The translations under genes and the position numbers were made by a program. A DNA stretch of 64,000 nt from Clostridium sp. CMCC3677 (GTDB taxonomy: Bacteria > Bacillota > Clostridia > Clostridiales > Clostridiaceae). The notes beneath the pieces were generated by a model, which was not told the origin of the DNA, searched no databases, and was given only the letters and a program-made list of their open reading frames with translations. The stretch covers positions 1 to 64,000 of the forward strand of contig NZ_JAMQHS010000005.1 in NCBI RefSeq assembly GCF_023845585.1. Direction: 5' to 3'. Position 1 is the stretch's first letter, and every line of letters starts with the position of its first letter. This document shows, one piece after another, positions 53,509 to 62,802 of this stretch.

Positions 53509-55260
53509 ATGAAAAAAGAATTTTCCATGAGTAATGATAAAGTAATGATTAATTTTACTACAAAGTATTGTAATAATATTGATTCAGTGTTAGAAAGTGA
53601 AGGCTTTAGAAGGGTATTAAATAGTTATTTAGAAAAATCAAAAAGAAAAAATACATTAACATATAGATTTTTAACAGATTCATTAGAATCAAATGATACA
53701 TCTAAGATTTGCAAGGCATTAATAAAAGCTATAAAATTTTTAACAATAATGGGTGTAGAAGAAATTATAGAATTAAGTCCAGGTTTTGAAGCGTTATTGA
53801 CTAATAAAGATAGCTTTATTAGATTTGTAGAAGAGTTTTATTCTTATTGGAGAAGATTAGAAAGATATACAATAATTCATAGATATAAATTAAGACAAGG
53901 ATTAGCTGCAATGAGCTTTACAGAAGCAAATGCAGAGTTCTCAGTAATCATACTTAAATTATATAGGAAGGTTGAAAAAAATGTATTAGGTTATCAACCT
54001 AAGGTTTATAGACAAATTCCTGCTGGTGGAAACGCATGTATCATGATTCATCAAATGGAGTGGCCCATTCCTAAAGGGTATGAAATATTAGAAGATATAC
54101 CTTTTATAGATAACATTCTTTTAGAAACACCATTTATAACTTATCCAAAGAGAAATACAAGAGATGGAGTGTTTTCAGAAATTGATGAAAATCCATTAAA
54201 ATATGCAAGTATAAACAAAGAACATTGGTTTTGTTATCCTGCTAAAATAGGAGAGTCATTAGCATATATATACTTCCATAGAGATTATATGGAACATGGA
54301 ATAACTTTATGTAACTTATTCGAGATGGCTAGAACAGAAGAGATAAGAGGCAGAAGACCTGATATAGTATTTGTATTTGGCGCAAATGATGAAAATGGAA
54401 AAGATTTAAAGACTGTATTCTATAATGATTATAAAAATGATATTATGCTTGGTTATATAAATCATTCAGATAAAATTGACTATTTTGGATATATGAAAAA
54501 AATGTCATTAACTCTTCATAATTTAATAATGATTAAAAAAGGATATTTACCAATACATGGGGCTATGGTAAATATTGTATTGAAAAATGGAAAAACAGCT
54601 AATGTAGTTATTATGGGGGATAGTGGGGCAGGAAAATCAGAAAGCTTAGAAGCATTTAGAAGCTTAAGTGAAGATTATATATCTGATATGACTATAATAT
54701 TTGATGATATGGGAACTTTTAAATTAGAAGATGGTGAAATAAAAGGGTATGGTACAGAAATAGGAGCATTTGTTAGATTAGATGATTTGGACCAAGGATA
54801 TGCTTTTAAAGAAATGGATAGAAGTATATTTATGAATCCTGATAAAGTGAATGCTAGACTAGTTATGCCAGTTTCATCTTACAAAGAAATAATGGCAGGA
54901 TATAAAATTGATTTCTTCTTTTATGCAAATAATTATGAGGATGTAAAAGAAAATGAAAAACATCTAGAATATTTCACTTGCGCTGAAGACGCAGTAAATG
55001 TATTTAGATCAGGTGCAAGAATGGCTAAGGGAACTACAACAGAAAAAGGATTAGTTGAATCATTCTTTGCAAATCCATTTGGTCCAGTTCAAAAACAAGA
55101 TGAGACTAATGTACTCATAGAAAAGTATTTTGATTTTATGTTTAAATCAAAGCAAACTAAAGTTGGTCAAATTAAAACTTGTTTAGGAGTATGTGGAGAA
55201 GAGAAGAATGGTCCTAAAAATGCAGCTTTAGAATTATTTGAAGAGATTAAAAAACTATAA
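53509..55260 (+). CDS. PEPCK-fold ATP-binding protein of unknown function
   Basis: The 583-residue protein has an unassigned N-terminal half of about 230 residues and a C-terminal half resembling PEP carboxykinase and HPr kinase: GAMVNIVLKNGKTANVVIMG leading to the P-loop GDSGAGKS (370-377), IIFDDMGTF near 405 (Walker B/metal Asp pair), and RMAKGTTTEKGLVESFFANPFGP near 505, which parallels the PEPCK segment AxxAGTExG...FGxPF. It may be a kinase or carboxykinase-like enzyme; the substrate is unknown. A GGGGGC ribosome site precedes the start. It is isolated, with a family M element behind it. Confidence 0.65.
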   Translation: MKKEFSMSNDKVMINFTTKYCNNIDSVLESEGFRRVLNSYLEKSKRKNTLTYRFLTDSLESNDTSKICKALIKAIKFLTIMGVEEIIELSPGFEALLTNKDSFIRFVEEFYSYWRRLERYTIIHRYKLRQGLAAMSFTEANAEFSVIILKLYRKVEKNVLGYQPKVYRQIPAGGNACIMIHQMEWPIPKGYEILEDIPFIDNILLETPFITYPKRNTRDGVFSEIDENPLKYASINKEHWFCYPAKIGESLAYIYFHRDYMEHGITLCNLFEMARTEEIRGRRPDIVFVFGANDENGKDLKTVFYNDYKNDIMLGYINHSDKIDYFGYMKKMSLTLHNLIMIKKGYLPIHGAMVNIVLKNGKTANVVIMGDSGAGKSESLEAFRSLSEDYISDMTIIFDDMGTFKLEDGEIKGYGTEIGAFVRLDDLDQGYAFKEMDRSIFMNPDKVNARLVMPVSSYKEIMAGYKIDFFFYANNYEDVKENEKHLEYFTCAEDAVNVFRSGARMAKGTTTEKGLVESFFANPFGPVQKQDETNVLIEKYFDFMFKSKQTKVGQIKTCLGVCGEEKNGPKNAALELFEEIKKL

Positions 55261-55267
55261 TTAGTAT

Positions 55268-55471
55268 GTTTTAAAAAATATTGATATATTTATAAGTAAA
55301 GTGGACTGAGTAATTGAACTTAGGAATACTAAAATGAGTATAGTCCCATTTTAGCTTGCTCCCAATTTAAAATTGAGACAAGCAGTAAATGTGACAATAT
55401 TCATTGAGGATTCTCAAAGTTAAATTACAATGCCACTTTACCTATTAAATATATCAATTCATGTTTAAAAC
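55268..55471 (+). mobile_element. Family M MITE-like element, full copy M4
   Basis: About 204 bp in the same orientation as M2, with all blocks: AAAGTGGACTGAGTAATTGA, TAGTCCCATTTTAGCTTGCT, GACAAGCAGTAAATGTGACA and AATTACAATGCCACTTTACC. It begins 8 bases after the stop of the PEPCK-fold gene. Confidence 0.85.
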
Positions 55472-55483
55472 ATGACCTAAATT

Positions 55484-55540
55484 AAAAAGATACTAAAAAA
55501 AGATTTTTTAATCTTTTTTTAGTATCTTTTCTTTTAATGG
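55484..55540. terminator. Terminator of the DUF1113 gene
   Basis: AAAAAGATACTAAAAAAAGATTTTTTAATCTTTTTTTAGTATCTTTT is an almost perfect hairpin (AAAAGATACTAAAAAAAGAT and partner) that spans the minus-strand stop codon. Confidence 0.8.
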
Positions 55541-56269
55541 TTTAAGTATTGAATCAAATGATTTTGAAGAAACATTAGGGAATGATTTTATTAATCTTAT
55601 ATGATTTAATTTTAATATAAATTTTGTAAATTTAGCTTCTAAAGTTTTTGACTTATTACTAGCCTTCTTTTTGGTAAAAGCTATAAATTCAACACATTTT
55701 TCGAATAAACCACTTTTATCTGTTTGAAGTTTAATCAAAAGATTTTTAAAATCAACCAAAGAATTAACAGTTAGAACAAAATCAATTAAAAAATAAATTA
55801 CTATAATGTAAAAAACATATGTTTCAATAGTTGTAGGCAATTTATCAATCAAATATTTAATCACAGGGTGAAGCAATTTTATAACTATTACAGAAGCCGC
55901 CCCCCATAATAATGAAAATTCAAGACATATCCTTCCATGAAGATTAAAGGCATCATCAGTATAATCCCACCACTTGGATTTAAAAACCTTTTCTAAAATG
56001 AAACCTGTTAAATATTCTATAAGCGATGTTAGCAATGTGGCAAAAATAAATAATAACAATAAGTTATTTGTAAAATTATGTAATGAAACTAACATAAAAA
56101 CAATTCCAAAACCATAGATAGGGCAAAAAGGACCATATAAAAAGCCTCGGTTTATAAAGTAATTATTATTTTTATATGCATAGATTACTTCAACACACCA
56201 TCCTAAAAAAGAATATATCATAAAAAAGTAAATTAAGTCATATAAGCTAAAACTATTTAATATATACAT
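55508..56269 (-). CDS. Putative ABC-transporter-type membrane protein (DUF1113/CmpB)
   Basis: This 253-residue membrane protein has the family pattern MIYSFLGWCVEVIYAYKNN...FINRGFLYGPFCPIYGFG (about 12-55) and KSKWWDYTDDAFNLHGRICL near 98. PF06541 proteins are labelled putative ABC transporter permease, but no ATPase gene is nearby and the function is unproven. The ATG at 56284 is part of ATGTTAGGAGGT, the ribosome site, so the ATG at 56269 is the likely start. Confidence 0.88.
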   Translation of the reverse strand: MYILNSFSLYDLIYFFMIYSFLGWCVEVIYAYKNNNYFINRGFLYGPFCPIYGFGIVFMLVSLHNFTNNLLLLFIFATLLTSLIEYLTGFILEKVFKSKWWDYTDDAFNLHGRICLEFSLLWGAASVIVIKLLHPVIKYLIDKLPTTIETYVFYIIVIYFLIDFVLTVNSLVDFKNLLIKLQTDKSGLFEKCVEFIAFTKKKASNKSKTLEAKFTKFILKLNHIRLIKSFPNVSSKSFDSILKPLKEKILKKD

Positions 56270-56367
56270 AGTACCTCCTAACATAATATTTAAATTATAG
56301 TATATAATCTAGAATTTATATACTATAAAAAGATTAATTTTACATTAATTTTTTTATAGTATAAAAA

Positions 56368-56403
56368 TTAAGCATCAATTTCAAGAAAGAAATGATGCTT
56401 AAA
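56368..56403 (-). terminator. Terminator of the DUF378 gene
   Basis: TTAAGCATCA / TGATGCTTAA hairpin directly after the minus-strand stop codon. Confidence 0.75.
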
Positions 56404-56409
56404 ATTAAT

Positions 56410-56610
56410 TTATGCTATGGTTCTTTCTTTTGTGAAAAAAGAAAGCGAGTATATCTCAGCCATTCTAATTAAAGAATAAATTATTTTACCAAAAATTATA
56501 TAACATCCCAATAGTATTGCTACTATATTTATTTGAAAAAATCCAATCAAACCCCAATTAATAGCACTTATAACAACTGAAATAAGTGCAATGTAATCAA
56601 ATGCTTTCAT
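56410..56610 (-). CDS. DUF378 family small membrane protein
   Basis: The 66 residues hold two membrane segments: FDYIALISVVISAINWGLIGFF and VAILLGCYIIFGKIIYSLI. The N-W-G-L-x-G-F centre is the DUF378 signature (YuzA in Bacillus). Function unknown. The ribosome site is weak. Confidence 0.82.
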   Translation of the reverse strand: MKAFDYIALISVVISAINWGLIGFFQINIVAILLGCYIIFGKIIYSLIRMAEIYSLSFFTKERTIA

Positions 56611-56688
56611 AAAATCATACTTCTAGCAGTTCTTTCAATAACAGTATTTACTTAAAAGTGTGTTTTTATTACTTTAAAATAAAAATAA

Positions 56689-57156
56689 TTATAAAGATAT
56701 ATTTCTGTCTATTGGTTGTGATAATGATATAAATGTATCAGTTCTTGAAATTCCATCTATATTATTAATCTTATTAAGTAAAAGATCCTGTAAATCAGAA
56801 ATATTAGTACAAACTACTTTAGCAAACATTGAATAGTTTCCAGTAGTTAAGTGAAGCTCAACGACTTCTTTTATTTTAGCCATTTCTTCAAATACAGAAG
56901 TAAAGCAAGATGCTTTATCTACATATATTCCAACAAAACAACAAACATCATAACCTAGTTTAGGTAGATTTAGAAGAATTCTAGTACCTCTAATTATACC
57001 TAAATCCTCCATTTTTTTCATTCTTACGTGGATTGTTCCTCCACTAACATGACAAATTCTTGCTATTTCTAAATAAGGGGTTCGACAATCTTTTATTAAT
57101 AAATCTAAAATCTGTAAGTCTAATTCATCTAAATGTGCATTTGCAACTAGTTTCAT
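56689..57156 (-). CDS. Lrp/AsnC family transcriptional regulator
   Basis: The 155 residues comprise an N-terminal winged helix (LDELDLQILDLLIKDCRTPYLEIARICHVSGGTIHVRMKKMEDLGII, about 8-55) and a C-terminal RAM effector domain (VVELHLTTGNYSMFAKVVC). Such proteins sense amino acids as octamers. The region upstream of the divergent 57387 gene is a possible target. AGAGGTGAT precedes the ATG. Confidence 0.9.
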   Translation of the reverse strand: MKLVANAHLDELDLQILDLLIKDCRTPYLEIARICHVSGGTIHVRMKKMEDLGIIRGTRILLNLPKLGYDVCCFVGIYVDKASCFTSVFEEMAKIKEVVELHLTTGNYSMFAKVVCTNISDLQDLLLNKINNIDGISRTDTFISLSQPIDRNISL

Positions 57157-57386
57157 ATTATCACCTCTTAATAATCATAAAATCTAAATTTAATTTTATC
57201 AAATATTGGAGGATTATAAAAGTAAAAATCAATAAATTTATTAATTATTTTCAAAATTTTTATTAAAGTAATAATTTGTATTATAATAAAATTTTCATAA
57301 AAATAAAAAAATATGAGTAAAGCTTGATTATATATATAATATCTAATAAACTATTTAATATACACATTTAAGGAGGAATGACATAT

Positions 57387-57725
57387 ATGGGTAGTGTTAT
57401 TATGACGATTCTTACTTTTATAGGAGTTTTAGCATTTACACTTTTACTTTATTGGATTTGCAGAAAGTATATATTTAAAAAAGTGAGAGTAAACAAATGG
57501 GTGCCTCTTTCTATAGCAATTGTATTATTTTTAGTTCAAATGTTTTTGACAACTACAAAAAAAGTAGTTCCAGTACAAATGTTATTATCAGTTTTATCTG
57601 TATTATTTTTCTTATGGTTTATGGATATACTTCAAACTGGCGGACCTAAAAAGTTAGAAAAGAAAATAGTTATAAAACCAAAAGCAAAACCTAATAGAGT
57701 AAAACATAAAGATAATGGAAAATAA
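57387..57725 (+). CDS. Small membrane protein of unknown function
   Basis: About 112 residues with three hydrophobic segments (ILTFIGVLAFTLLLYWI, WVPLSIAIVLFLVQMFL, MLLSVLSVLFFLWFMDIL) and a basic C-terminal tail (KKLEKKIVIKPKAKPNRVKH). No family was recognised. ATG 57387 is ten bases after AAGGAGG; the ATG at 57378 is only one base from it. Confidence 0.65.
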   Translation: MGSVIMTILTFIGVLAFTLLLYWICRKYIFKKVRVNKWVPLSIAIVLFLVQMFLTTTKKVVPVQMLLSVLSVLFFLWFMDILQTGGPKKLEKKIVIKPKAKPNRVKHKDNGK

Positions 57726-57836
57726 AATAGTTGGTATTTTTTTATTTTAGTCATAGAAAAATATAAAAAAATTAATATTTAAAATTATTTTTTATAAGAT
57801 AAAAACATTAAAAAAGCTAAAATTTTAATACTGACA

Positions 57837-57892
57837 GGCATAAGAGATACTGTTATATATAACAGTATCTCTTATGCCTTTTAAATTTTTTT
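57837..57892. terminator. Perfect 42-bp palindrome terminator
   Basis: Positions 57837-57878 form an uninterrupted palindrome (GGCATAAGAGATACTG...TTATATAA...) followed by TTTTAAATTTTTTT. A family R copy starts right at the end of the T-run. Confidence 0.85.
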
Positions 57893-58020
57893 ATTCTTTA
57901 GAAAATTATATTTTAAAAAAATCTGTGGATAACTCAAATTATAATCTTGTTTAAGGATTAAGAAACAAATCATAAAGAATAAAAAATTGACACTCCAAAG
58001 TTGCTTGGCAATTTTTTTTA
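57893..58020 (+). repeat. Family R dispersed repeat, short diverged copy R4
   Basis: About 128 bp: ATTCTTTAG, then CTGTGGATAAC with the DnaA box intact, then CATAAAGAATAAAAAATTGACA, then ACTCCAAAGTTGC...GCAATTTTTTTT. The middle block (GCACCATTATTCC...GGCTAAAA) of R1-R3 is missing. It follows a terminator T-run. Confidence 0.75.
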
Positions 58021-58065
58021 CTTGAATTTAGATTTATGTCTACTACATTGGCAGAGATTACTACA

Positions 58066-59061
58066 CTAAATACGGAAAATAGGTGAACTTATTCCTACCT
58101 TACCATTTTCTAATATGGTTTTTATAACATACCACTTTTCATTATTTTCAGCTTTATGCCTGTAAATGTATTTTATGCGATTTAAATTTAAATCAGGTAT
58201 TTTTTTTATTATTGTACCTGAAAAAGAAATTATATTTATCTCCTTAATTTTATAGTTGTTATCTTGAATAAATATATAAAATTCTAGTTCATTATCATCT
58301 AAAGGGATAGTTTCACCCATAAAAGCATTATTTATAGTAAAGTACATAACTAAAGATTTAGATTCAGTTGAATAAGTATGTCGACTTCTAAATGCAGTTA
58401 TTAAGGAGTCTAAAGTAAGTTCATTAGAAATTATGCATGTTAAATTTTCATCATCACCAAAATTCATTCTATGATTATCTTGCGAGTTTATAGCACCAAG
58501 TTGCCAACCCTTATCTAATAAATTGTAATAATACTTATCATATCTAGAATATTTATTTGGAGCAGAACCATTACCAACCTCAATAGATGTTATTAGTTTA
58601 TTTAATAAAGGGCTATACTCTAAGTAATTTATGTTTTTATGGGGATGATTAAGGCTTATAAAGGCGTTTGGATTATTAAACATCCATAATATTAATAATT
58701 TAAGATTACTAACTATACCAGTAAAAAATCTATTAGAATTCACTACATTTATATCTCCAAATCCACTAGTTTTACTTTCAAATCCTATTACTGGTAGGAA
58801 GTTATCATGTTTTCTTCTATATTTTATTCTTAAGTATTTTAAAGCTTCCCATTTACTTAATTCATTTCCGTTCATTCTAACAGATTTAATAAGATAATTA
58901 TTATGATCTGTTAAAATCAAAAAATCTAATCCGTTATGTCGAGCATAATCAAATGCTTCAGTTGGGGTACCTCTTCCAGTAGAAAAGCCACAATGAGCAT
59001 GAGGAATGCCATAGTAAAATTTTAAGTTTTTAAAGTTAATTTGTGTTTTTTTCTTAGTCAA
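58066..59061 (-). CDS. PHP domain-containing phosphoesterase
   Basis: The 331-residue protein begins with a PHP domain: H-A-H-C-G-F-S-T-G-R-G-T-P (about 21-33; the first metal pair H-x-H), FLILTDHNNYL near 51 and the GFESKTSGFGDINVV segment near 97. Further His ligands lie in SLNHPHKN near 137 and NSQDNHR near 198. PHP enzymes hydrolyse phosphate esters with a trinuclear metal site; the C-terminal 100 residues look like a beta-sandwich. The start is TTG after TAGGTAGGA. Confidence 0.85.
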   Translation of the reverse strand: MTKKKTQINFKNLKFYYGIPHAHCGFSTGRGTPTEAFDYARHNGLDFLILTDHNNYLIKSVRMNGNELSKWEALKYLRIKYRRKHDNFLPVIGFESKTSGFGDINVVNSNRFFTGIVSNLKLLILWMFNNPNAFISLNHPHKNINYLEYSPLLNKLITSIEVGNGSAPNKYSRYDKYYYNLLDKGWQLGAINSQDNHRMNFGDDENLTCIISNELTLDSLITAFRSRHTYSTESKSLVMYFTINNAFMGETIPLDDNELEFYIFIQDNNYKIKEINIISFSGTIIKKIPDLNLNRIKYIYRHKAENNEKWYVIKTILENGKVGISSPIFRI

Positions 59062-59202
59062 ATTATCCTACCTATAAAATTGCTTACAGTATATAATATA
59101 TCTTCTGCGGTAAAATAATGACAATAACTAAATGTAATGATAAAATAAGTTTAGATATCTTAGCTAAATTTAATTATAAAAAAGAAGAAAGTGGGAAAAA
59201 TA

Positions 59203-59712
59203 ATGATAAAGAATTTTTTAAATAATATTCCTAATATATCAGAAGGTGTTTACATATCTGAAACATCTGTTATTATTGGAGATGTCGTTATTAAAGAAAA
59301 TTCTAACATATGGTTTGGTGCTGTACTTAGAGGTGATGAACAATCAATATCTATAGGATGCGAAACTAATATACAAGAAAATGTTGTTATTCATGGAGAT
59401 GGTGAAAATAAAGTGACCATAGGAAACGGAGTTACTATTGGTCATGGAGCTATAATTCATGGATGTACAATAGAAGATAATGCATTGATCGGTATGGGAG
59501 CTATAATATTAAATGGAGCTAAAATAAGTAAAAATTCTGTTGTTGCTGCTGGAAGCTTAGTAACTCAAAATAAAGAGTTTGAAGACGGATCATTAATACT
59601 TGGAAATCCTGCAAAAGTTATAAGAAGATTAACACAGGAAGAAATTCAAGCTAATAAAGAAAGCTCTTTAACTTATGTTAATTTAGCTAAGAAGATGGCA
59701 GACAGTAATTAA
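59203..59712 (+). CDS. Gamma carbonic anhydrase family protein
   Basis: The 169-residue left-handed beta-helix protein has hexapeptide repeats. NSNIWFGAVLRGDEQSISIG (about 34-53), NIQENVVIHGDG, VTIGHGAIIHGCTI and LIGMGAIILNGA are the gamma-CA/YrdA pattern, including the metal His in VIHGD and GHGAIIHG. It could hydrate CO2 or act on a CoA ester; activity in YrdA-type members is often not shown. ATG 59203 is preferred to the GTG at 59191. Confidence 0.9.
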   Translation: MIKNFLNNIPNISEGVYISETSVIIGDVVIKENSNIWFGAVLRGDEQSISIGCETNIQENVVIHGDGENKVTIGNGVTIGHGAIIHGCTIEDNALIGMGAIILNGAKISKNSVVAAGSLVTQNKEFEDGSLILGNPAKVIRRLTQEEIQANKESSLTYVNLAKKMADSN

Positions 59713-59735
59713 TAAGGTAATAAATTGGAGGAAAT

Positions 59736-60572
59736 ATGATACTAATAGGTGAATATAATAATTTTAAGGTAAGTAAAAAAGTTGATTTTGGATATTACTT
59801 AGAAAATGACATGGGTGAAGAAGTGTTATTACCAAATTCATCTTTAAATGAAAACAAAATAGAAGTTGGCGATAAAGTAGAGGCTTTTGTTTATAGGGAT
59901 TCAAAGGATAGGGTAATATCAACATTAAAAACTCCAAGTTTAACAGTTGGAAAAGTAGGTTACTTAGAAGTAGTTGGTCAAAGTGGTATAGGAGCGTTTG
60001 CGGATTTTGGTCTTGAAAGAGATGCATTTATACCAATTAAAGAGCAAATATATAAATTAAAAACAGGAGAAAAGTATTTATTTTATATGTACTTAGATAA
60101 AACGGATAGAATAGCGCTTACAACTAGAGTTGATAACTATTTAGAATTTGCATCACCTGAAGAATTTAAAACTTCAGATGAAATTGAAGCAATAGTGTAT
60201 GAAAGTGGTTATAATGGAACTTTAAAAGTTGCAATAAATAGAAAGTACAAAGGAATAATATTAGGTAATGAACATTTTGACTATTTATATCCAGGTCAAG
60301 CAGTAAATGCAAGAGTTAAGAGAATATATGAAGATGGAGTAATTGGTATTACAACAAGAAAAACAAGATTAAATGAAAGAGACGTACTATCAAAAGACAT
60401 ACTTCAATACTTAAGAGAAAATGGAGGATTTATGCCATTCAATGATAAGTCTTCTCCAGAAGATATAAAAAGAACATTTAATACTAGTAAGAACTATTTT
60501 AAAATAGCACTTGGTGGATTAATGAAACAAAAGTTAATAGCTCAAGACAAAGAAGGAACAAGATTATTATAA
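59736..60572 (+). CDS. S1-like RNA-binding protein of the CvfB family
   Basis: The 278 residues hold three S1/OB-like domains in series and a C-terminal winged helix (GFMPFNDKSSPEDIKRTFNTSKNYFKIALGGLMKQKLI, about 226-265), the layout of CvfB/YitL. The family affects virulence and RNA metabolism in staphylococci. It probably shares a transcript with the carbonic-anhydrase-like gene (23-base gap, TTGGAGG site). Confidence 0.9.
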   Translation: MILIGEYNNFKVSKKVDFGYYLENDMGEEVLLPNSSLNENKIEVGDKVEAFVYRDSKDRVISTLKTPSLTVGKVGYLEVVGQSGIGAFADFGLERDAFIPIKEQIYKLKTGEKYLFYMYLDKTDRIALTTRVDNYLEFASPEEFKTSDEIEAIVYESGYNGTLKVAINRKYKGIILGNEHFDYLYPGQAVNARVKRIYEDGVIGITTRKTRLNERDVLSKDILQYLRENGGFMPFNDKSSPEDIKRTFNTSKNYFKIALGGLMKQKLIAQDKEGTRLL

Positions 60573-60640
60573 TAAATATTAAAACTATATTTTAGAGATA
60601 TGATTATTACATAAGATTTTATATAAAAAGATATGCCGTT

Positions 60641-60664
60641 TAATTAATAGCATATCTTTTTATA
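60641..60664 (+). terminator. Terminator after the CvfB-like gene
   Basis: AAAAAGATATGCCGTTTAATTAATAGCATATCTTTTTATAA: stem AAAAGATATGC/GCATATCTTTT spans about 60626-60664. Confidence 0.75.
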
Positions 60665-60668
60665 ATGC

Positions 60669-60722
60669 TGTGTTTTAGAAATGTTTTGATATATACATAA
60701 ATAAAGTAGATTAAGTAATTGA
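60669..60722 (+). repeat. Family M left-half fragment
   Basis: GTTTTAGAAATGTTTTGATA through TAAAGTAGATTAAGTAATTGAA matches the left terminal repeat and first interior block of family M; the rest is missing at the stop end of the germination gene. Confidence 0.6.
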
Positions 60723-60724
60723 AT

Positions 60725-62128
60725 TTATTTAATTCTTGTTCTAAATAATAGATTTTTTAATTTGCTCCAATTAAAAGGAATTAAAGGATAAAAATAACGA
60801 TCATTTGTAATTGTTTTAGTAGAATACATAATAAATACTATTAATAGTAGTCCTACTATAAATCCCCAATAACCTAAAATTGCACTTAAGATTAATAACA
60901 ATACTCTCATAAACTTTAAAGCATAGCCTAACTCTATACTAGACTGCTCAAAACTAGCTAAAGCAACTATTGACATGTATAATATGGATTGAGGTATAAA
61001 CCAACCAGTAGTTACGGTATATTCTCCTAATATTAATCCACCAATAACGGACAAAGACATTCCAAGAGAATTAGGGGTATTTAAAGATGCTAATTTTAAT
61101 CCATCAATGGCTACTTCTAATATTAAAAATTGCCAGAAAATAGGTATAGAGTAACTGTCTTTTGGAAATAAAAAATTAAATTCAGCTGGCAAAGTTATAT
61201 TTCCATTAATAAAAAGTAAGTAAAGTGGAGTTAAAACAATTGTTGATATAGTTATAATATTTCTAATTATTCTTAAATAATTACCTGTAAATATTGGAAA
61301 ATAATAATCATCTACATCTTGTAGAAAGTCGAAAATAGAAGTTGGTAAAATCATAGCAGTAGGAGAATTATCTACTAAAATAATTATATTTCCTTCAGTT
61401 AAATGAGAGGATGCAACATCGGGTCTTTCTGTATATCTAACTTTAGGGAATGGATTAAGATAATTACGGTTACTTAAGGTTTCAACTAAACTTTGATCTC
61501 CTAATGTAAGGGTATCAACATTTATTTTCTTAATCTTTTCTAATACTATATCTAAGCTACGTTTATCAACAATACCATCCATATAAGCTATACATACATC
61601 AGTTTTTGAAATTTTACCTATAGTATGCATATCAAAAATTAATCTAGAATCACGTATTCTTCTACGAATTAAAGCTGTATTAAAAACTATTGTTTCAACA
61701 AAACCATCTCGTGCGCCTCTTAAAGTTTTTTCCTTTTCAGGTTCTGCAAGTCCACGTACCGGATAGGTACGCATATCTAGAATTATGCACTTATCATATC
61801 CATCAATAAACATTGAGGTTTGCCCACAAAGCACAGCATCAATTATTTTATCCAAATCAACTTCTTCAGAAACTTCTATATAAGGAATGGCATTATCTAT
61901 AAATTCACTTGGTGTTTTATAAGAGTTCATTACTTCAGGCTTTATTGTAAAAAATCCATTCATTATTCGTTCCATAACGTCATCCTTAGTAAATCCATCT
62001 ATATAAAACATAGTTGTTTTCTTATTACCTATTATTATATTCCTTTGAATAATATCAAAGCTCTCTTTAACTTTGAGTTTTGATTTTATTAAAGAAATAT
62101 TATTATCAAAACCTGATGTGATTTTCAA
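60725..62128 (-). CDS. Spore germination protein of the GerA/SpoVAF family
   Basis: The 467-residue GerA-type A subunit has a soluble N-terminal domain (about 1-275), with RGLAEPEKEKTLRGARDGFVETIVFN (about 121-146), the strongest family block, and a C-terminal membrane domain of four to five segments (about 280-450). As a gene without GerAB/GerAC partners and with this block, it is closest to SpoVAF, an accessory of the spoVA channel that releases dipicolinic acid. No spoVA genes are nearby. The start is TTG after AGAGGTGT. Expected to be under the forespore sigma factor; no such promoter was recognised. Confidence 0.85.
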   Translation of the reverse strand: MKITSGFDNNISLIKSKLKVKESFDIIQRNIIIGNKKTTMFYIDGFTKDDVMERIMNGFFTIKPEVMNSYKTPSEFIDNAIPYIEVSEEVDLDKIIDAVLCGQTSMFIDGYDKCIILDMRTYPVRGLAEPEKEKTLRGARDGFVETIVFNTALIRRRIRDSRLIFDMHTIGKISKTDVCIAYMDGIVDKRSLDIVLEKIKKINVDTLTLGDQSLVETLSNRNYLNPFPKVRYTERPDVASSHLTEGNIIILVDNSPTAMILPTSIFDFLQDVDDYYFPIFTGNYLRIIRNIITISTIVLTPLYLLFINGNITLPAEFNFLFPKDSYSIPIFWQFLILEVAIDGLKLASLNTPNSLGMSLSVIGGLILGEYTVTTGWFIPQSILYMSIVALASFEQSSIELGYALKFMRVLLLILSAILGYWGFIVGLLLIVFIMYSTKTITNDRYFYPLIPFNWSKLKNLLFRTRIK

Positions 62129-62300
62129 AAAACTACACCTCTTTCATATTTTTTGTTATATGTTTATGAAAATATTATGTGATTTACAAGAAAATTTATG
62201 CAAAATATATTTAATAGACTAAGTGGATTTTTTTGCCTGTGATCTGGATAATATAATATCAATACTGCCATAAAACAGAATGTAAATTACAAAAAAATAA

Positions 62301-62320
62301 GGCTCTGTTAAAACAGAGCC
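62301..62320. terminator. Terminator GGCTCTGTT/AACAGAGCC
   Basis: Short stem just downstream of the minus-strand gene at 62332. The GGCTCTGTT word also occurs in the asnA terminator and upstream of argS (43241), a commonly reused hairpin half in this genome. Confidence 0.7.
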
Positions 62321-62331
62321 GAAAATAAAAA

Positions 62332-62631
62332 TTAGTATTTAAATTTAATAGAAATTTCTTTAATTTCACCTTTAGAATTTTTTCTTATATTAAATTGTTT
62401 TATATCAGAAAAATCATTGTCTAATTGATAAGATAATTCATTAATAGTAGCTTTGGTCTTTTTAGCTAATTCACCATCTTGAATTACTCTAAATCTAGAT
62501 TTCTTACAAGTTATTTCTTCACTTTTGTCACTAATTACAACAAAATACTCAGGTGCTTCCTCAATAACTAAGTAATCTTTGCTTAAACTTAAATCATCAC
62601 ATAAACTATTATCTATACATTTAACTATCAT
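62332..62631 (-). CDS. Conserved hypothetical protein (99 residues)
   Basis: The small soluble beta-rich protein has no recognised family: MIVKCIDNSLCDDLSLSKDYLVIEE resembles the opening of short clostridial proteins that bind small ligands, but I cannot place it. GGAGGAC precedes the ATG. It has its own terminator and no operon partner. Confidence 0.65.
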   Translation of the reverse strand: MIVKCIDNSLCDDLSLSKDYLVIEEAPEYFVVISDKSEEITCKKSRFRVIQDGELAKKTKATINELSYQLDNDFSDIKQFNIRKNSKGEIKEISIKFKY

Positions 62632-62802
62632 TTAAAAGTCCTCCTAATATTAAAATTATAACTCAATAGTAGTATAAAATTTTCATAATTTATACTAGAA
62701 AAAATCATGAAAAAAGTAATTAAAAATAGTAAAAAATTATAATTTATAGAGAAGTGATACTTTTTTTGATATAATTATTATGAAAGAAAGGATTGATCAG
62801 TA

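Noticed and set aside
61820-62083. 87-codon frame opposite the germination gene
   Set aside because: Antisense shadow; unusual composition, no ribosome site.
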